A stretch of DNA of 64,000 nucleotides from an uncultured Oscillospiraceae bacterium (GTDB taxonomy: Bacteria; Bacillota; Clostridia; Oscillospirales; Oscillospiraceae), in the NCBI GenBank assembly GCA_910584045.1, contig CAJTYO010000008.1, positions 1-64,000 on the forward strand, in the 5' to 3' direction. The position numbers were made by a program, and so were the translations under genes. Shown piece by piece: positions 8,313-16,932 of the stretch (positions are counted from its first letter, which is position 1; each line of letters starts with the position of its first letter). The notes below the pieces were generated by a model. It saw only the letters and a program-made list of their open reading frames with translations, was not told the DNA's origin and did not search any database.

Positions 8313-9851
8313 TTATTTGGCCTTGCCGCGGCTCCGGTTCCGACCGCCGCTCCGCCGTCCGTCGGCAAAGGCCGCCAAGCGGCCCATCCGGGGCGGATCA
8401 GAGGAAATTCTGCGCAGAACCGGCTTGGGCGGCTGAGGCGGATATGCTGCCTTGGGGTGCTCAATCCGCAGCAGCATAGGCTCGTCGTCCTTTGCCGCCG
8501 GTCCGGCGGGTCTGGCCGGCAAAAGGCCGCCTCCCCTGGGAGCGGGCGGGATAGGCCTGGCAGCCTTCAAAGCAGGCTTTTGCGGTGCAGCCGGTTTGGG
8601 CGGCTTAGGCGCAGCCGCCTTGGGCAGGACCGGCGGTATAGGCGGCTTGGGCGCAGGCTGTTGCCGCTGGGCCCGGGGCGGCCTGGGCTCCCGCTGCTTT
8701 TTGGGTGTCAACTCAAAAACCGTCATGGGCCAGGGGTGGTCCTCCACCACCGGGACCTTCTTCTTGATAAGCTTTTCAATATCCTTCAGATACGCCAGCT
8801 CATCCACGTTGCAGAAACTGATGGCCACGCCGCCCCGTCCGGCCCGGCCCGTGCGGCCGATGCGGTGGACGTAGGTCTCCGGCACATTGGGCAGCTCATA
8901 ATTCACCACCGCCGCCAGCTCGCTGACATCGATGCCCCGAGCGGCAATATCAGTGGCCACTAGGACTCGGATGGAGCCGCTCTTAAAACTGTCCAGAGCC
9001 TTGATGCGGGCGGTCTGCCCCTTGTTGCCATGGATGGCCATGGCGGCGATACCGGCGCGGCCCAGCTCCTTCACCACCCGGTCCGCGCCATGCTTGGTGT
9101 TGGTAAAGACCAGGACGCTGTCCAGACGCTCGTCCTTCAGGATGTGCTGAAGAAGCAACTTCTTATTCCCCTTGTCTACCTTATAAAGCCGCTGCTCGAT
9201 CGCATCTACCGTGGAGGACTGGGGCGTTACCTCCACACGAACAGGGTCTTTCAGAATTGTCCGGGACAGGTCTGCGATCTCTTGGGGCATGGTGGCGGAA
9301 AACAGCAGCGTCTGCCGCTTCTCCGGCAGACGGGCGATGACCTTCCGCACATCGTGGATGAATCCCATGTCCAGCATCCGGTCCGCCTCGTCCAGAATAA
9401 AGGTCTCAATACCGGACAGATCAATGTGGCCCTGATTACACAGATCATTGAGTCGTCCGGGCGTGGCCACCAGAATGTCCACGCCCTTATCCAGTGCCTC
9501 CACCTGGGGCGCCTGGCCCACACCGCCAAAAATGACGGTATGGCGAAGCTCCAGATACTTGCCGTACTGATCAAAGCTATCCTTGATCTGTAACGCCAAC
9601 TCTCTTGTCGGCGTCAGCACCAGGGCACGGATCGGCGTATGCCGCCTGCTCACATGGCCGTGGAGCCGCTGGAGAACGGGGATGGCGAAGGCCGCAGTCT
9701 TGCCGGTGCCGGTCTGTGCGCAGCCGACGAGGTCCCTACCATTCAGCACCGGCGGGATGGCCTGGGCCTGGATAGGAGATGGCTGCACATACCCCAGCTC
9801 ATCCACCGCCTTGAGCAGCTGGGGCAGTAAGTTCAGTTGTTGAAATGTCAT
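8313..9851 (-). CDS. DEAD-box ATP-dependent RNA helicase, RhlE/CshA type
   Basis: A 512-residue DEAD-box helicase that remodels RNA duplexes. The Q motif lies near residue 23 (QPSPIQAQAIP). Walker A is AQTGTGKT (about 45-52), and PTRELALQ, TPGR, DEAD (about 149-152) and SAT follow in order. Domain 2 has VLVFTNTK, ATDIAARGIDV and HRIGRTGRAGRGG. After residue about 385 the protein becomes a low-complexity tail of about 125 residues rich in proline, lysine and alanine and ending in arginines (GRRSGGRNRSRGKAK). This is probably an RNA-binding or ribosome-tethering tail. The function could be cold adaptation or ribosome assembly. Confidence 0.96.
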   Translation of the reverse strand: MTFQQLNLLPQLLKAVDELGYVQPSPIQAQAIPPVLNGRDLVGCAQTGTGKTAAFAIPVLQRLHGHVSRRHTPIRALVLTPTRELALQIKDSFDQYGKYLELRHTVIFGGVGQAPQVEALDKGVDILVATPGRLNDLCNQGHIDLSGIETFILDEADRMLDMGFIHDVRKVIARLPEKRQTLLFSATMPQEIADLSRTILKDPVRVEVTPQSSTVDAIEQRLYKVDKGNKKLLLQHILKDERLDSVLVFTNTKHGADRVVKELGRAGIAAMAIHGNKGQTARIKALDSFKSGSIRVLVATDIAARGIDVSELAAVVNYELPNVPETYVHRIGRTGRAGRGGVAISFCNVDELAYLKDIEKLIKKKVPVVEDHPWPMTVFELTPKKQREPRPPRAQRQQPAPKPPIPPVLPKAAAPKPPKPAAPQKPALKAARPIPPAPRGGGLLPARPAGPAAKDDEPMLLRIEHPKAAYPPQPPKPVLRRISSDPPRMGRLAAFADGRRSGGRNRSRGKAK

Positions 9852-9896
9852 GTTGTTCCTTTGTTATTTGGATTTGTGCGGATAGCCCGCTTTTTT

Positions 9897-9924
9897 ATTA
9901 TACACGTTTTTCCCGGAAAAGCAA
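9897..9924 (-). promoter_or_regulatory. likely promoter of the DEAD-box helicase
   Basis: On the minus strand TTGCTT (9924-9919) is followed after 16 bp by a perfect TATAAT (9902-9897), about 45 bp before the helicase start codon. The leader contains a small GC-rich hairpin. The -35 is only partly consensus. Confidence 0.55.
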
Positions 9925-9998
9925 TCCCCTATAAAAAACGTTGCCTGCCCGCAACGGGGCGGTCAATGCAGCTATGCAGAATTCAGGATTATATATCA

Positions 9999-10028
9999 AA
10001 GGGACCCCGGTTTTCCCCGGAGCCCCTT
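9999..10028 (-). terminator. possible terminator of the AraC regulator gene
   Basis: Just past the AraC stop on the minus strand, AAGGG...CCCTT and an inner CCGG pair form an imperfect hairpin with an internal loop, followed by TTTGATATAT. The stem is interrupted, so support is modest. Confidence 0.4.
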
Positions 10029-10036
10029 GAGAAAGC

Positions 10037-10891
10037 TCACTCCGCCGCAGGCTCCTCCTCCCGCCGACGGGCAGCGTACTGCCGGGGCGAGACACCTTTG
10101 ACTTCCTTAAACGCGCGGGAAAAATAAAAGGGGTCCTCAAAGCCCACGGAGTTGGAAATTTCCTGGATGGAATATCCGGTCTCTTTCAGCAGCGCACAGG
10201 CCCGCTGAATGCGGTACTCCAATAGAAAACGCTTGGGTGAGATTTGAAAACGCTTGACAAAGCGGCGGTACAGGCTGGAATGGCTGACGGATGCATAGGC
10301 CGCCAGGCCCTCCACGGTGATGGGCTCCTCATAGTGATTGATGATGTACTCCGCCGCCAGTTGGGCACAGTCCAGCGCGGCCCCGCGCTCCTGCTTCTGC
10401 CGCCGCGAGGTGCGCGCCAAATAGGACAACAGACTGTACAGCCGCGCCGTCATCTCCAATCCCTCCCAGGCAGAGAGACCATAACTGCCATAGACCGCCT
10501 CGACCCGTTCGCAAAGCTCCCTGCCGCAGTTCCGCAGGACAGGTTCCTCCGGCATAAAATCTGTCCGCTCCACGCAGCCCTCCGCCTCCAGCCCGCTAAA
10601 GCCCACCCACACATACTCCCATGGGTCCGCCTCGTGGGCATAGTATCGCACGGATGTGTTCGGATAGACTAAGAACGCGTCCCCTGCGGAGAGCTCATAG
10701 CGCATATCCCGGCACTCATACACCCCTCTCCCGCTCAGCACATGGTGGAGCAGGAAGTGGTCACGCACCCCCGGACCCCAGCCATACCCGGGAGAGCACT
10801 GTTGACAGCCCGTATTCTGGACATAGAGTGATGCCGTCCGGCGTTCCAGCTTCATGGAATGTTTGTAGATATTGCTTGTTGCGTCCTTCAT
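10037..10891 (-). CDS. AraC family transcriptional regulator
   Basis: A 284-residue one-component regulator. Residues about 20-150 form an AraC-type cupin sensor (HFLLHHVLSGRGVYEC, LSAGDAFLVYPN). Residues about 178-275 hold two helix-turn-helix units, with the family signature ending GFEDPFYFSRAFKEVKGVSP. AraC-family proteins with this cupin usually sense sugars or glycosides, but no catabolic gene adjoins it, so target and ligand are unknown. The arabinofuranosidase gene at 52.8 kb is too distant for context to help. The ribosome site is GGAGGGGGG, close to the ATG. The his operon promoter region lies back to back with it. Confidence 0.93.
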   Translation of the reverse strand: MKDATSNIYKHSMKLERRTASLYVQNTGCQQCSPGYGWGPGVRDHFLLHHVLSGRGVYECRDMRYELSAGDAFLVYPNTSVRYYAHEADPWEYVWVGFSGLEAEGCVERTDFMPEEPVLRNCGRELCERVEAVYGSYGLSAWEGLEMTARLYSLLSYLARTSRRQKQERGAALDCAQLAAEYIINHYEEPITVEGLAAYASVSHSSLYRRFVKRFQISPKRFLLEYRIQRACALLKETGYSIQEISNSVGFEDPFYFSRAFKEVKGVSPRQYAARRREEEPAAE

Positions 10892-10971
10892 TTGACATCC
10901 CCCCTCCTCTCAGATTGCCTGCCCGGGCTGACGGGCAGAGGGAGGCCGTAAGGGGCGCCTCCCGTGCTGAT

Positions 10972-11001
10972 ATTATACATGAAACACATCCAGCTTGTCC
11001 A
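10972..11001 (-). promoter_or_regulatory. likely promoter of the AraC regulator
   Basis: On the minus strand TGGACA (11001-10996) precedes a perfect TATAAT (10977-10972) with an 18-bp spacer, about 80 bp upstream of the AraC start codon. Confidence 0.55.
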
Positions 11002-11138
11002 CCATAGATGTTAATTTTTCAGTAAAAACGCAATAAATTGTCTGTTTTCGCCAACATTTTCTCCTCACTTTGTGGAATCTGACGATAAATCCCCTTCCCT
11101 CGCCGAAAATGTCAGAAAACTTCCCTCACCTCCCCGCC

Positions 11139-11178
11139 TTGACTTTATTGTTTTATCATGATATCATACTAAAGTATG
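11139..11178 (+). promoter_or_regulatory. his operon promoter with overlapping palindromes
   Basis: TTGACT (11139-11144) and TATCAT (11162-11167) have a 17-bp spacer, 33 bp before the first gene. The inverted repeat CATACT-AA-AGTATG (11165-11178) overlaps the -10 box and the start point, and ATGATATCAT is a second palindrome at the -10. A repressor site is therefore likely. The first gene encodes a TrpR-like HTH protein, which makes autoregulation of the operon attractive (inference). Confidence 0.75.
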
Positions 11179-11200
11179 AAAGTGAAGGAGGATACACCCC

Positions 11201-11530
11201 GTGGACGTGTTTCATGGAGAAGGCGCGCAGCTGCTGATTAGCGCTCTGCTGTCGCTGCGGACGGAGGAGGATTGCCGTGCCTTTCTGGAGGACCTGATGA
11301 CCGGAAAGGAGATCCAGGAGTGCTGTCAGCGCATACTAGTGGCCAGGCTGCTGCGGGAGAAGCAGGTCTACAGCGCCATATCCGCCGCTACCGGTGCCAG
11401 CACCGCCACCATCAGCCGGGTCAACCGTTGCTGTAGCTATGGCGCAGGAGGATATCAGATGGTGCTGGATCGGCTGGCGGCGGATGACGGGTGCGCTTAT
11501 ACTGGGATCACGATAAGCAAGGAGGAGTGA
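11201..11530 (+). CDS. yerC: YerC/YecD family TrpR-related regulator
   Basis: A 109-residue all-helical protein of the YerC/YecD family, related to the tryptophan repressor superfamily. The helix-turn-helix is visible in EIQECCQRILVARLLREKQVYSAI followed by TGASTATISRVNRC (residues about 43-80). The central motif TGASTATISRVNRCL-type is diagnostic for the family. The start is GTG at 11201, with AAGGAGG 9 nt upstream. As first gene of the his operon, 4 bp ahead of hisZ, it is a strong candidate for the operon's own repressor. The palindrome over the promoter supports this, but the co-repressor is unknown. Confidence 0.88.
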   Translation: MDVFHGEGAQLLISALLSLRTEEDCRAFLEDLMTGKEIQECCQRILVARLLREKQVYSAISAATGASTATISRVNRCCSYGAGGYQMVLDRLAADDGCAYTGITISKEE

Positions 11531-11534
11531 AAAT

Positions 11535-12635
11535 ATGCTTGCATCCCCTTCCCTGCGCCCGGACGAGCGGGCCGGGCTGCAACTGCGGGAGCTGTACCGG
11601 AAGCACGGTTACCTGCCCTACCGCATGAGCAAATTTGAACCCTACGATTTATATGCGCGGAACAAGAGCTTTCTGGTCAGTGAGGACATTCTGACCTTCA
11701 CTGATACAGACGGACGGCTGATGGCCCTCAAACCGGACGTCACCCTCTCCATCGTCAAGAATGCCCGGCCGGCCGCTGGCGGATTGGAGAAGGTCTATTA
11801 CCACGAAAACGTCTACCGCACCACCTCCGCCGGGCTGGGGTTTCGTGAAATTATGCAAACCGGACTGGAGTGCATCGGCAGTCTGAACCTGGCGGCCATG
11901 GGGGAGGTGCTGGCCCTGGCGGCGGAAAGCCTGCGGCTGCTGGGCGGTGGATATCTGCTGGATCTGGGGCACACGGGACTGATCTCCGGACTGCTGGAAC
12001 AGGTTCCGGAGGAAGGGCTCAGAACCCGGCTCCTCACCGAGCTGGGTCGAAAGAACACGCCGGCTATCGAACAGCTCTGCGCCCAGGCGGGGGCGGAGCA
12101 GGGACTGACGGGCCGTCTCTGCTCCCTGGCCCGGCTGTACGGGCCGCCGGAGGAGGTGCTGCCCCGGCTGGAGGAATTGGCTGAAGGGGACTGGGCCCGG
12201 GATGCGCTGGCGGAGTTGGCGGGCCTGTGCCGGGTCATGGAAGCCCTGGGTCTGCTGGAAGGACTGCGGTTGGATTTCTCCATCGCAAACGATATGCGGT
12301 ATTATAACGGCATCATCTTCCGGGGGTATCTGCCGGGTCTGGCCAGCGGCATACTTGCTGGCGGGCGGTACGATAACCTGCTGCGCCGCATGGGAACGAC
12401 AGGTCAGGCCATCGGCTTCGCGGTGTACCTCGACCAGCTCGAGCGACTGGACGGGAACGGAGGGGCCGATGTAGACGTACTGTTGCTTTATCCGCCGGAG
12501 GCGGACCCCGTTGCCGTGGTGAAGCGGTCTGCGGAACTGTCGGCGGCGGGCCGCAGCGTTCGCACGGAACTAGAGCTCCCCCGGGACCTGCGCTGGCGGG
12601 AACTGGTACGGTTTGAGGAAGGAGGCGGACTGTGA
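11535..12635 (+). CDS. hisZ: ATP phosphoribosyltransferase regulatory subunit HisZ
   Basis: HisZ is a catalytically inactive histidyl-tRNA-synthetase paralogue that forms a hetero-octamer with short-form HisG and confers histidine feedback control. The 366-residue protein keeps the class II synthetase fold motifs (FEPYDLYARN, ALKPDVTLSIVKN, YYHENVYR with ENVYR as the motif 2 arginine) and the late RYYNGIIFRGY and GGRYDNL segments. It lacks a C-terminal anticodon-binding domain. It overlaps hisG by 4 bp (GTGA), consistent with stoichiometric translation of the two subunits. Confidence 0.96.
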   Translation: MLASPSLRPDERAGLQLRELYRKHGYLPYRMSKFEPYDLYARNKSFLVSEDILTFTDTDGRLMALKPDVTLSIVKNARPAAGGLEKVYYHENVYRTTSAGLGFREIMQTGLECIGSLNLAAMGEVLALAAESLRLLGGGYLLDLGHTGLISGLLEQVPEEGLRTRLLTELGRKNTPAIEQLCAQAGAEQGLTGRLCSLARLYGPPEEVLPRLEELAEGDWARDALAELAGLCRVMEALGLLEGLRLDFSIANDMRYYNGIIFRGYLPGLASGILAGGRYDNLLRRMGTTGQAIGFAVYLDQLERLDGNGGADVDVLLLYPPEADPVAVVKRSAELSAAGRSVRTELELPRDLRWRELVRFEEGGGL

Positions 12636-13276
12636 TAGACGGCATGGTCAGTGTGGCGCTGCCAAAAGGGCGGCTGGGCGAGAAGGTTTACGCCCGCCTC
12701 AAGACTGCCGGTTATCCCTGCCCCTCCATTGAGGAGGAGAACCGGCGGCTTATCTTTGATAACCCCGTGGCGGGGGTCCGGTACTTCTGGGTGAAGCCGT
12801 CAGACGTGGCCATCTATGTGGAGCGGGGTGCGGCAGACGTGGGGGTGGCCGGAAAGGATATCCTGCTGGAGTACGCCCCCGACATATACGAACTGACGGA
12901 CCTAGGGCTGGGACTGTGCCGGATGTGCGTGGCAGCGAAGAAGGACTTTCGGGACCGGACGGACAGACTGTTGCGGGTGGCCACGAAATTTCCACGGATC
13001 GCTCGCGGGTACTACGCCTCCATAAGCCGGGACATAGACATCATCCACTTAAACGGCTCCATTGAGATCGCCCCTATTCTTGGGCTCAGCGATGTGATTG
13101 TGGACATTGTTGAGACGGGAAAGACCCTGCTGGAGAACGGTTTGGAGCCCAAGGCGGTTATTGTCCCTATCTCCGCCCGGCTCATTGCCAACAAGGTCAG
13201 CTATAAGTTCAAGCACGATCAGATTATGGAGCTGTGCCGCCGGGTAGAGGCACAGTCCGGGAAGGATAAGTCATGA
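12632..13276 (+). CDS. hisG: ATP phosphoribosyltransferase, short form (HisG)
   Basis: HisG catalyses the first committed step of histidine synthesis, ATP plus PRPP to phosphoribosyl-ATP. The 214-residue length is the short form, which lacks the C-terminal regulatory domain and depends on HisZ, encoded just upstream. Visible motifs are ALPKGRLGE at the N-terminus, GAADVGVAGKD near 65-75, and the PRPP-binding segment DIVETGKTLLENGL near 155-168. The GTG start overlaps the hisZ stop; an ATG four codons later is an alternative. It overlaps hisD by 4 bp. Confidence 0.97.
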   Translation: MIDGMVSVALPKGRLGEKVYARLKTAGYPCPSIEEENRRLIFDNPVAGVRYFWVKPSDVAIYVERGAADVGVAGKDILLEYAPDIYELTDLGLGLCRMCVAAKKDFRDRTDRLLRVATKFPRIARGYYASISRDIDIIHLNGSIEIAPILGLSDVIVDIVETGKTLLENGLEPKAVIVPISARLIANKVSYKFKHDQIMELCRRVEAQSGKDKS

Positions 13277-14553
13277 TGAAGATATTAGACACAGCCCAGG
13301 TCCCTCTCTCGGAGATTCTGGACCGGACGGAGAACCAGCGGGATATTTCTGGTGCCGTGGCTGGGATCATCGCCGAGGTTCGCAAAAACGGCGACGCCGC
13401 TTTGCGGCGGTACGCGCGGGAATTTGACAGAGCGGATCTTGACGAGCTAGAAGTCCCGCAGGAACGGACGGACGCAGCACTGGCGAACCTGGAGCCCACT
13501 CTGCGGGAGGCGATGGAGGAGGCGGCGGAGAACATCCGCGCCTTCCACCGCCGGCAGGTGCAGAACGGATTTGTCATCGTCGATAAGCCCGGTGTTGTCC
13601 TGGGGCAAAAAGTGACGCCCATTGAGAAGGTTGGCGTATATATTCCCGGGGGCACCGCCCCCCTGTTTTCCACCGTGCTGATGGACTGTGTTCCCGCCAA
13701 AATTGCGGGCTGTCCGGAGATCATTATAGTCTCGCCCCCCACCTGCTGCGGGGACGTGCACCCCGCCATTCTGGCCGCCGCGCGGATCGCGGGTGTGGAC
13801 CGGGTGTTCCGCTGCGGCGGAGCCCAGGCCGTCGCAGCGCTGGCATATGGGACAGAGAGCATCCCCAGAGTGGACAAAATCGTGGGCCCCGGCAATCCCT
13901 TCGTGCAGGAGGCGAAACGGCAGGTATTCGGAGCAGTTGGCATCGATATGATCGCCGGTCCCAGCGACATCCTGGTCATCGCCGACGGGGACAGCGATCC
14001 CCGCCAGGTGGCCGCCGATCTGCTCAGCCAGGCAGAGCACGACAACGGCTGCGCCGTTTTAGTCACCGACTCCCCCACTCTGGCTCAGGCAGCGGAGCGT
14101 GAAATCGAGTGCCAGCTGACGGAACTGCCCCTGAAGGAGAGCACCCGCGCCTCCCTGGAGAAGAACGGTAAGATCATTCTGGTCAGGGATATTCCGGAAG
14201 CCGTCCGAATCGCCAACGCCCTAGCTCCCGAGCACCTGGAGCTGTGCGTGGACGAGCCCTTCTCTTTCCTGGAGCAGGTGAAAAACGCCGGTTCCATCTT
14301 TCTGGGCCGCTCCTGCCCGGAGGCGGTGGGGGACTACTTCGCAGGGTCCAACCACACCCTGCCCACCTATGGCACTGCGCGGTATGCCAGCGCCCTGTCG
14401 GTAGAGGATTTTGTGAAGAAGTCGCAATTCATCTTTTACAGCAGCGAGGCCCTCGCCGTCGACGCCGGCAAGATTGCTCTTCTTGCCCGGGAGGAGGGAC
14501 TGGAGGCACACGCCCGCAGTGCTTTGGCAAGGGGTAAAAGCGAACGCACTTGA
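13273..14553 (+). CDS. hisD: histidinol dehydrogenase
   Basis: HisD oxidises L-histidinol to L-histidine in two NAD-dependent steps, the last reactions of the pathway. At 426 residues it has the usual length. Diagnostic stretches include VPGGTAPLFSTVLM (as IPGGTAPLFSTVLMDCVPAKIAG), the VDKIVGPGNPFVQEAKR segment, IDMIAGPSDILVIAD, and SQAEHDNGCAV, which carries zinc and catalytic histidines. The C-terminal GSNHTLPTYGTARYAS motif completes the active site. The ATG overlaps the hisG stop codon. Confidence 0.98.
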   Translation: MMKILDTAQVPLSEILDRTENQRDISGAVAGIIAEVRKNGDAALRRYAREFDRADLDELEVPQERTDAALANLEPTLREAMEEAAENIRAFHRRQVQNGFVIVDKPGVVLGQKVTPIEKVGVYIPGGTAPLFSTVLMDCVPAKIAGCPEIIIVSPPTCCGDVHPAILAAARIAGVDRVFRCGGAQAVAALAYGTESIPRVDKIVGPGNPFVQEAKRQVFGAVGIDMIAGPSDILVIADGDSDPRQVAADLLSQAEHDNGCAVLVTDSPTLAQAAEREIECQLTELPLKESTRASLEKNGKIILVRDIPEAVRIANALAPEHLELCVDEPFSFLEQVKNAGSIFLGRSCPEAVGDYFAGSNHTLPTYGTARYASALSVEDFVKKSQFIFYSSEALAVDAGKIALLAREEGLEAHARSALARGKSERT

Positions 14554-14647
14554 AAGAAAAACGTCAAGAAATGTTTCGGCACAGCTTCGCTTTGCCTGTC
14601 GTTCTTCGGAGTGTTTTTTGCGCAGACCCCAGAGACAGGAGGTTTTT

Positions 14648-15715
14648 ATGAGTAAATTTTTGAGCGCACGGTTCTCCGGCTTGGAGGCCTACGTACCTGG
14701 CGAACAACCCCAGGATATGCAGTATGTCAAGCTGAATACCAACGAATCACCTTTTCCCCCTGCTCCGGCAGTGCTGGAGGCAGTGAGCGCGGCGGAGGTC
14801 AGCCGGCTGAATCTCTACCCCGACCCGGAGGGGCGGGCTCTGCGGGAGGCGCTGGCGAGGCACTATGAGGTAAAGGTGGAGAATGTTTTCCTGGCCAACG
14901 GGTCCGACGAGCTGCTGAACTTCTTTTTCATGACCTTCTGCGACGAGGAGAGGCCGGTGGCCTTTCCCGAGGTCAGTTATGGGTTTTATCCGGTGTATGC
15001 CAACCTCTACCGGCTGCCCTTCCGGGCGGTCCCCCTGCGGGCGGAGTTCCGGCTGGAGCCGGAGGACTACTGCGGCATCGGATCAAACATTGTGATTGCC
15101 AACCCCAACGCCCCCACCGGGCGGATTATCGGTGTGAATGAGATCGAACGGATCGTTCGCAGCAACTCGGATCATGTGGTACTGATCGACGAGGCGTACA
15201 TCGACTTCGGCGGGGAGAGCTGCCTGCCGCTGGTGGAGAAATATGACAACCTGTTGGTATGTCAGACCTTCTCTAAATTCCGCTCTCTGGCGGGCGGACG
15301 GCTGGGCTTCGCCATAGGCAGCCCTGCGCTGATTGAGGATTTGGACATAATTAAGTACTCTACAAACTCCTACAACATCAACCGCCTGACCATGGCGGCG
15401 GCTGTCGCCACCGTGGAGAGCGACGAGTATTACAGGGAAAACAGCCGGATTATCCAGTCCAACCGCGCCTATACCGTGGAAGCGCTGGAGAAATTGGGCT
15501 TCGAGACCCTGCCCAGCATGGCAAACTTTATTTTCACGCGCTCCTCCAGGGTGGATGGGGGCCGTCTATATCGGACGCTGAAAGCCCGTGGTGTACTGGT
15601 GCGGCACTGGGACAAGCCGTCCATTGCAGACTGGTGCCGAGTGACCATCGGGTCCAGGGAGCAGATGGACGTTTTCCTGGCTAAGGTTCGGGAGATTCTG
15701 GAGGAGGTGGGCTGA
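14648..15715 (+). CDS. hisC: histidinol-phosphate aminotransferase
   Basis: HisC is a PLP-dependent fold-type I aminotransferase converting imidazole-acetol phosphate to histidinol phosphate. The 355-residue protein shows KLNTNESPFPP near the N-terminus, NGSDELL, NPNAPTGR, the aspartate in VLIDEAYIDFGGES, and the PLP lysine in TFSKFRSLAGGRLGFAIG near residue 215. The open frame extends upstream to 14474, but the AGGAGG at 14636-14642 and the family N-terminus place the start at 14648. It is separated from hisD by 94 bp, the longest gap in this operon, where I find no clear attenuator. Confidence 0.96.
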   Translation: MSKFLSARFSGLEAYVPGEQPQDMQYVKLNTNESPFPPAPAVLEAVSAAEVSRLNLYPDPEGRALREALARHYEVKVENVFLANGSDELLNFFFMTFCDEERPVAFPEVSYGFYPVYANLYRLPFRAVPLRAEFRLEPEDYCGIGSNIVIANPNAPTGRIIGVNEIERIVRSNSDHVVLIDEAYIDFGGESCLPLVEKYDNLLVCQTFSKFRSLAGGRLGFAIGSPALIEDLDIIKYSTNSYNINRLTMAAAVATVESDEYYRENSRIIQSNRAYTVEALEKLGFETLPSMANFIFTRSSRVDGGRLYRTLKARGVLVRHWDKPSIADWCRVTIGSREQMDVFLAKVREILEEVG

Positions 15716-16302
15716 TGCGCGTCGCTGAGCTGTGCAGGACTACGGCGGAGACCGACATCCGCCTGCGTCTGGACCTGGATGGCACCGGACTGAGTCAGAT
15801 CGCCACCGGCTGCGGCTTTTTGGACCACATGCTGATCCTCTTCGCCCGGCACGGACGCTTTGATCTGTCTGTACAGTGCAAGGGGGACACCTATGTGGAC
15901 GACCACCATACGGTGGAGGATGTAGGCATTTGTCTAGGGGACGCCTTTGCCCAGGCCCTGGGAGACAAGCGGGGCGTAACACGCTACGGCTCCATGCTGC
16001 TGCCCATGGACGAGGCACTGCTTCTCACCGCCGTGGACCTGTCCGGCCGGGGGATGCTGTGCTGCGACCTGCACATTCCCACCCAGAAGGTTGGGACTTT
16101 TGACACAGAACTGGCAGAGGAGTTCTTCATCGCCCTAGCCCGCCATGGGGATATGACCATCCACATCCGGCAGCTGGCGGGGAACAACAGCCACCACATC
16201 ATTGAGGGCACTTTCAAAAGTCTGGCCCGCTCCCTGGGGGCCGCCGCCGCCATTGATCCCCGGTTTTCTCAGGAAATCCCCTCCACCAAGGGGGTGTTGT
16301 AG
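15715..16302 (+). CDS. hisB: imidazoleglycerol-phosphate dehydratase
   Basis: HisB dehydrates imidazole glycerol phosphate to imidazole-acetol phosphate with two manganese ions. The 195-residue form is dehydratase only and lacks the N-terminal histidinol phosphatase domain found in enterics, so a separate phosphatase is needed; the PHP enzyme at 50.45 kb is the candidate. Metal-binding repeats are visible as GFLDHMLILFARHG and DDHHTVEDVGICLG in the first half and EEFFIALARHG and NNSHHIIEGTFKSLARSL in the second. The start overlaps the hisC stop by one base (TGATG). Confidence 0.97.
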   Translation: MRVAELCRTTAETDIRLRLDLDGTGLSQIATGCGFLDHMLILFARHGRFDLSVQCKGDTYVDDHHTVEDVGICLGDAFAQALGDKRGVTRYGSMLLPMDEALLLTAVDLSGRGMLCCDLHIPTQKVGTFDTELAEEFFIALARHGDMTIHIRQLAGNNSHHIIEGTFKSLARSLGAAAAIDPRFSQEIPSTKGVL

Positions 16303-16303
16303 C

Positions 16304-16921
16304 GTGATAGCCATCATTGATTACGGCGTGGGCAACCTGTTCTCTCTGAAAAGCTCTTTTGCCGCCATCGGCGCGGAGACGGTCGTCACTGGAGAAGCGG
16401 AGGTGATCCGAGCCGCAGACAAGCTGATCCTCCCCGGCGTGGGGGCCTTCGGCGACGCAGCAGCGTTGCTGCGCCGGTGTGGCCTGGACAAATTGGTCTG
16501 TGCAGAGGCTTGGGGCGGCAAGCCTCTGCTGGGCATTTGTCTGGGGATGCAGCTCCTTTTTGACTACGGGCTGGAATATGGACACCACAAAGGGCTGGGG
16601 CTGATTCCCGGCTGTGTGCGGCCCATTGCAGACCATATACCGGCAGAATACAAGATTCCCCATATCGGCTGGAACGCCCTGCGCTTCCCCGCCGGGAAGC
16701 CGGCGAGCCCCCTATTCCAGCACATCCAGGAGGGGGACTGCGTGTACTTTGTCCACTCCTTCTGCGGTGCGGAATGCGAGGAGAGCGTCATCGCCTATGC
16801 GGAGTATGGAGCTCAGCTGACGGCGGCGGTGGGACGAGACAGCATATACGGCGTCCAGTTCCATCCGGAGAAGAGTGGAGACGTTGGATTAAATATCCTG
16901 CGGGCATTCTGTGAGCTGTAG
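16304..16921 (+). CDS. hisH: imidazole glycerol phosphate synthase, glutaminase subunit
   Basis: HisH is the class I glutamine amidotransferase that delivers ammonia to HisF. The 205-residue protein has the nucleophile in LLGICLGMQLLFD (Cys near residue 80), YFVHSFC, and the His-Glu pair in YGVQFHPEKSG near 187-191. The GTG at 16304, right after the hisB stop, gives the canonical N-terminus MIAIIDYGVGNLFSLKSS. The frame is open further upstream only as a shadow of hisB. The hisH-hisA-hisF order matches most his operons. Confidence 0.96.
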   Translation: MIAIIDYGVGNLFSLKSSFAAIGAETVVTGEAEVIRAADKLILPGVGAFGDAAALLRRCGLDKLVCAEAWGGKPLLGICLGMQLLFDYGLEYGHHKGLGLIPGCVRPIADHIPAEYKIPHIGWNALRFPAGKPASPLFQHIQEGDCVYFVHSFCGAECEESVIAYAEYGAQLTAAVGRDSIYGVQFHPEKSGDVGLNILRAFCEL

Positions 16922-16932
16922 GAGGGATTAAT

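Noticed and set aside
14554..14647. attenuator between hisD and hisC
   Set aside because: The 94-bp gap shows no leader peptide rich in histidine codons, no T-box and no strong terminator/antiterminator pair.
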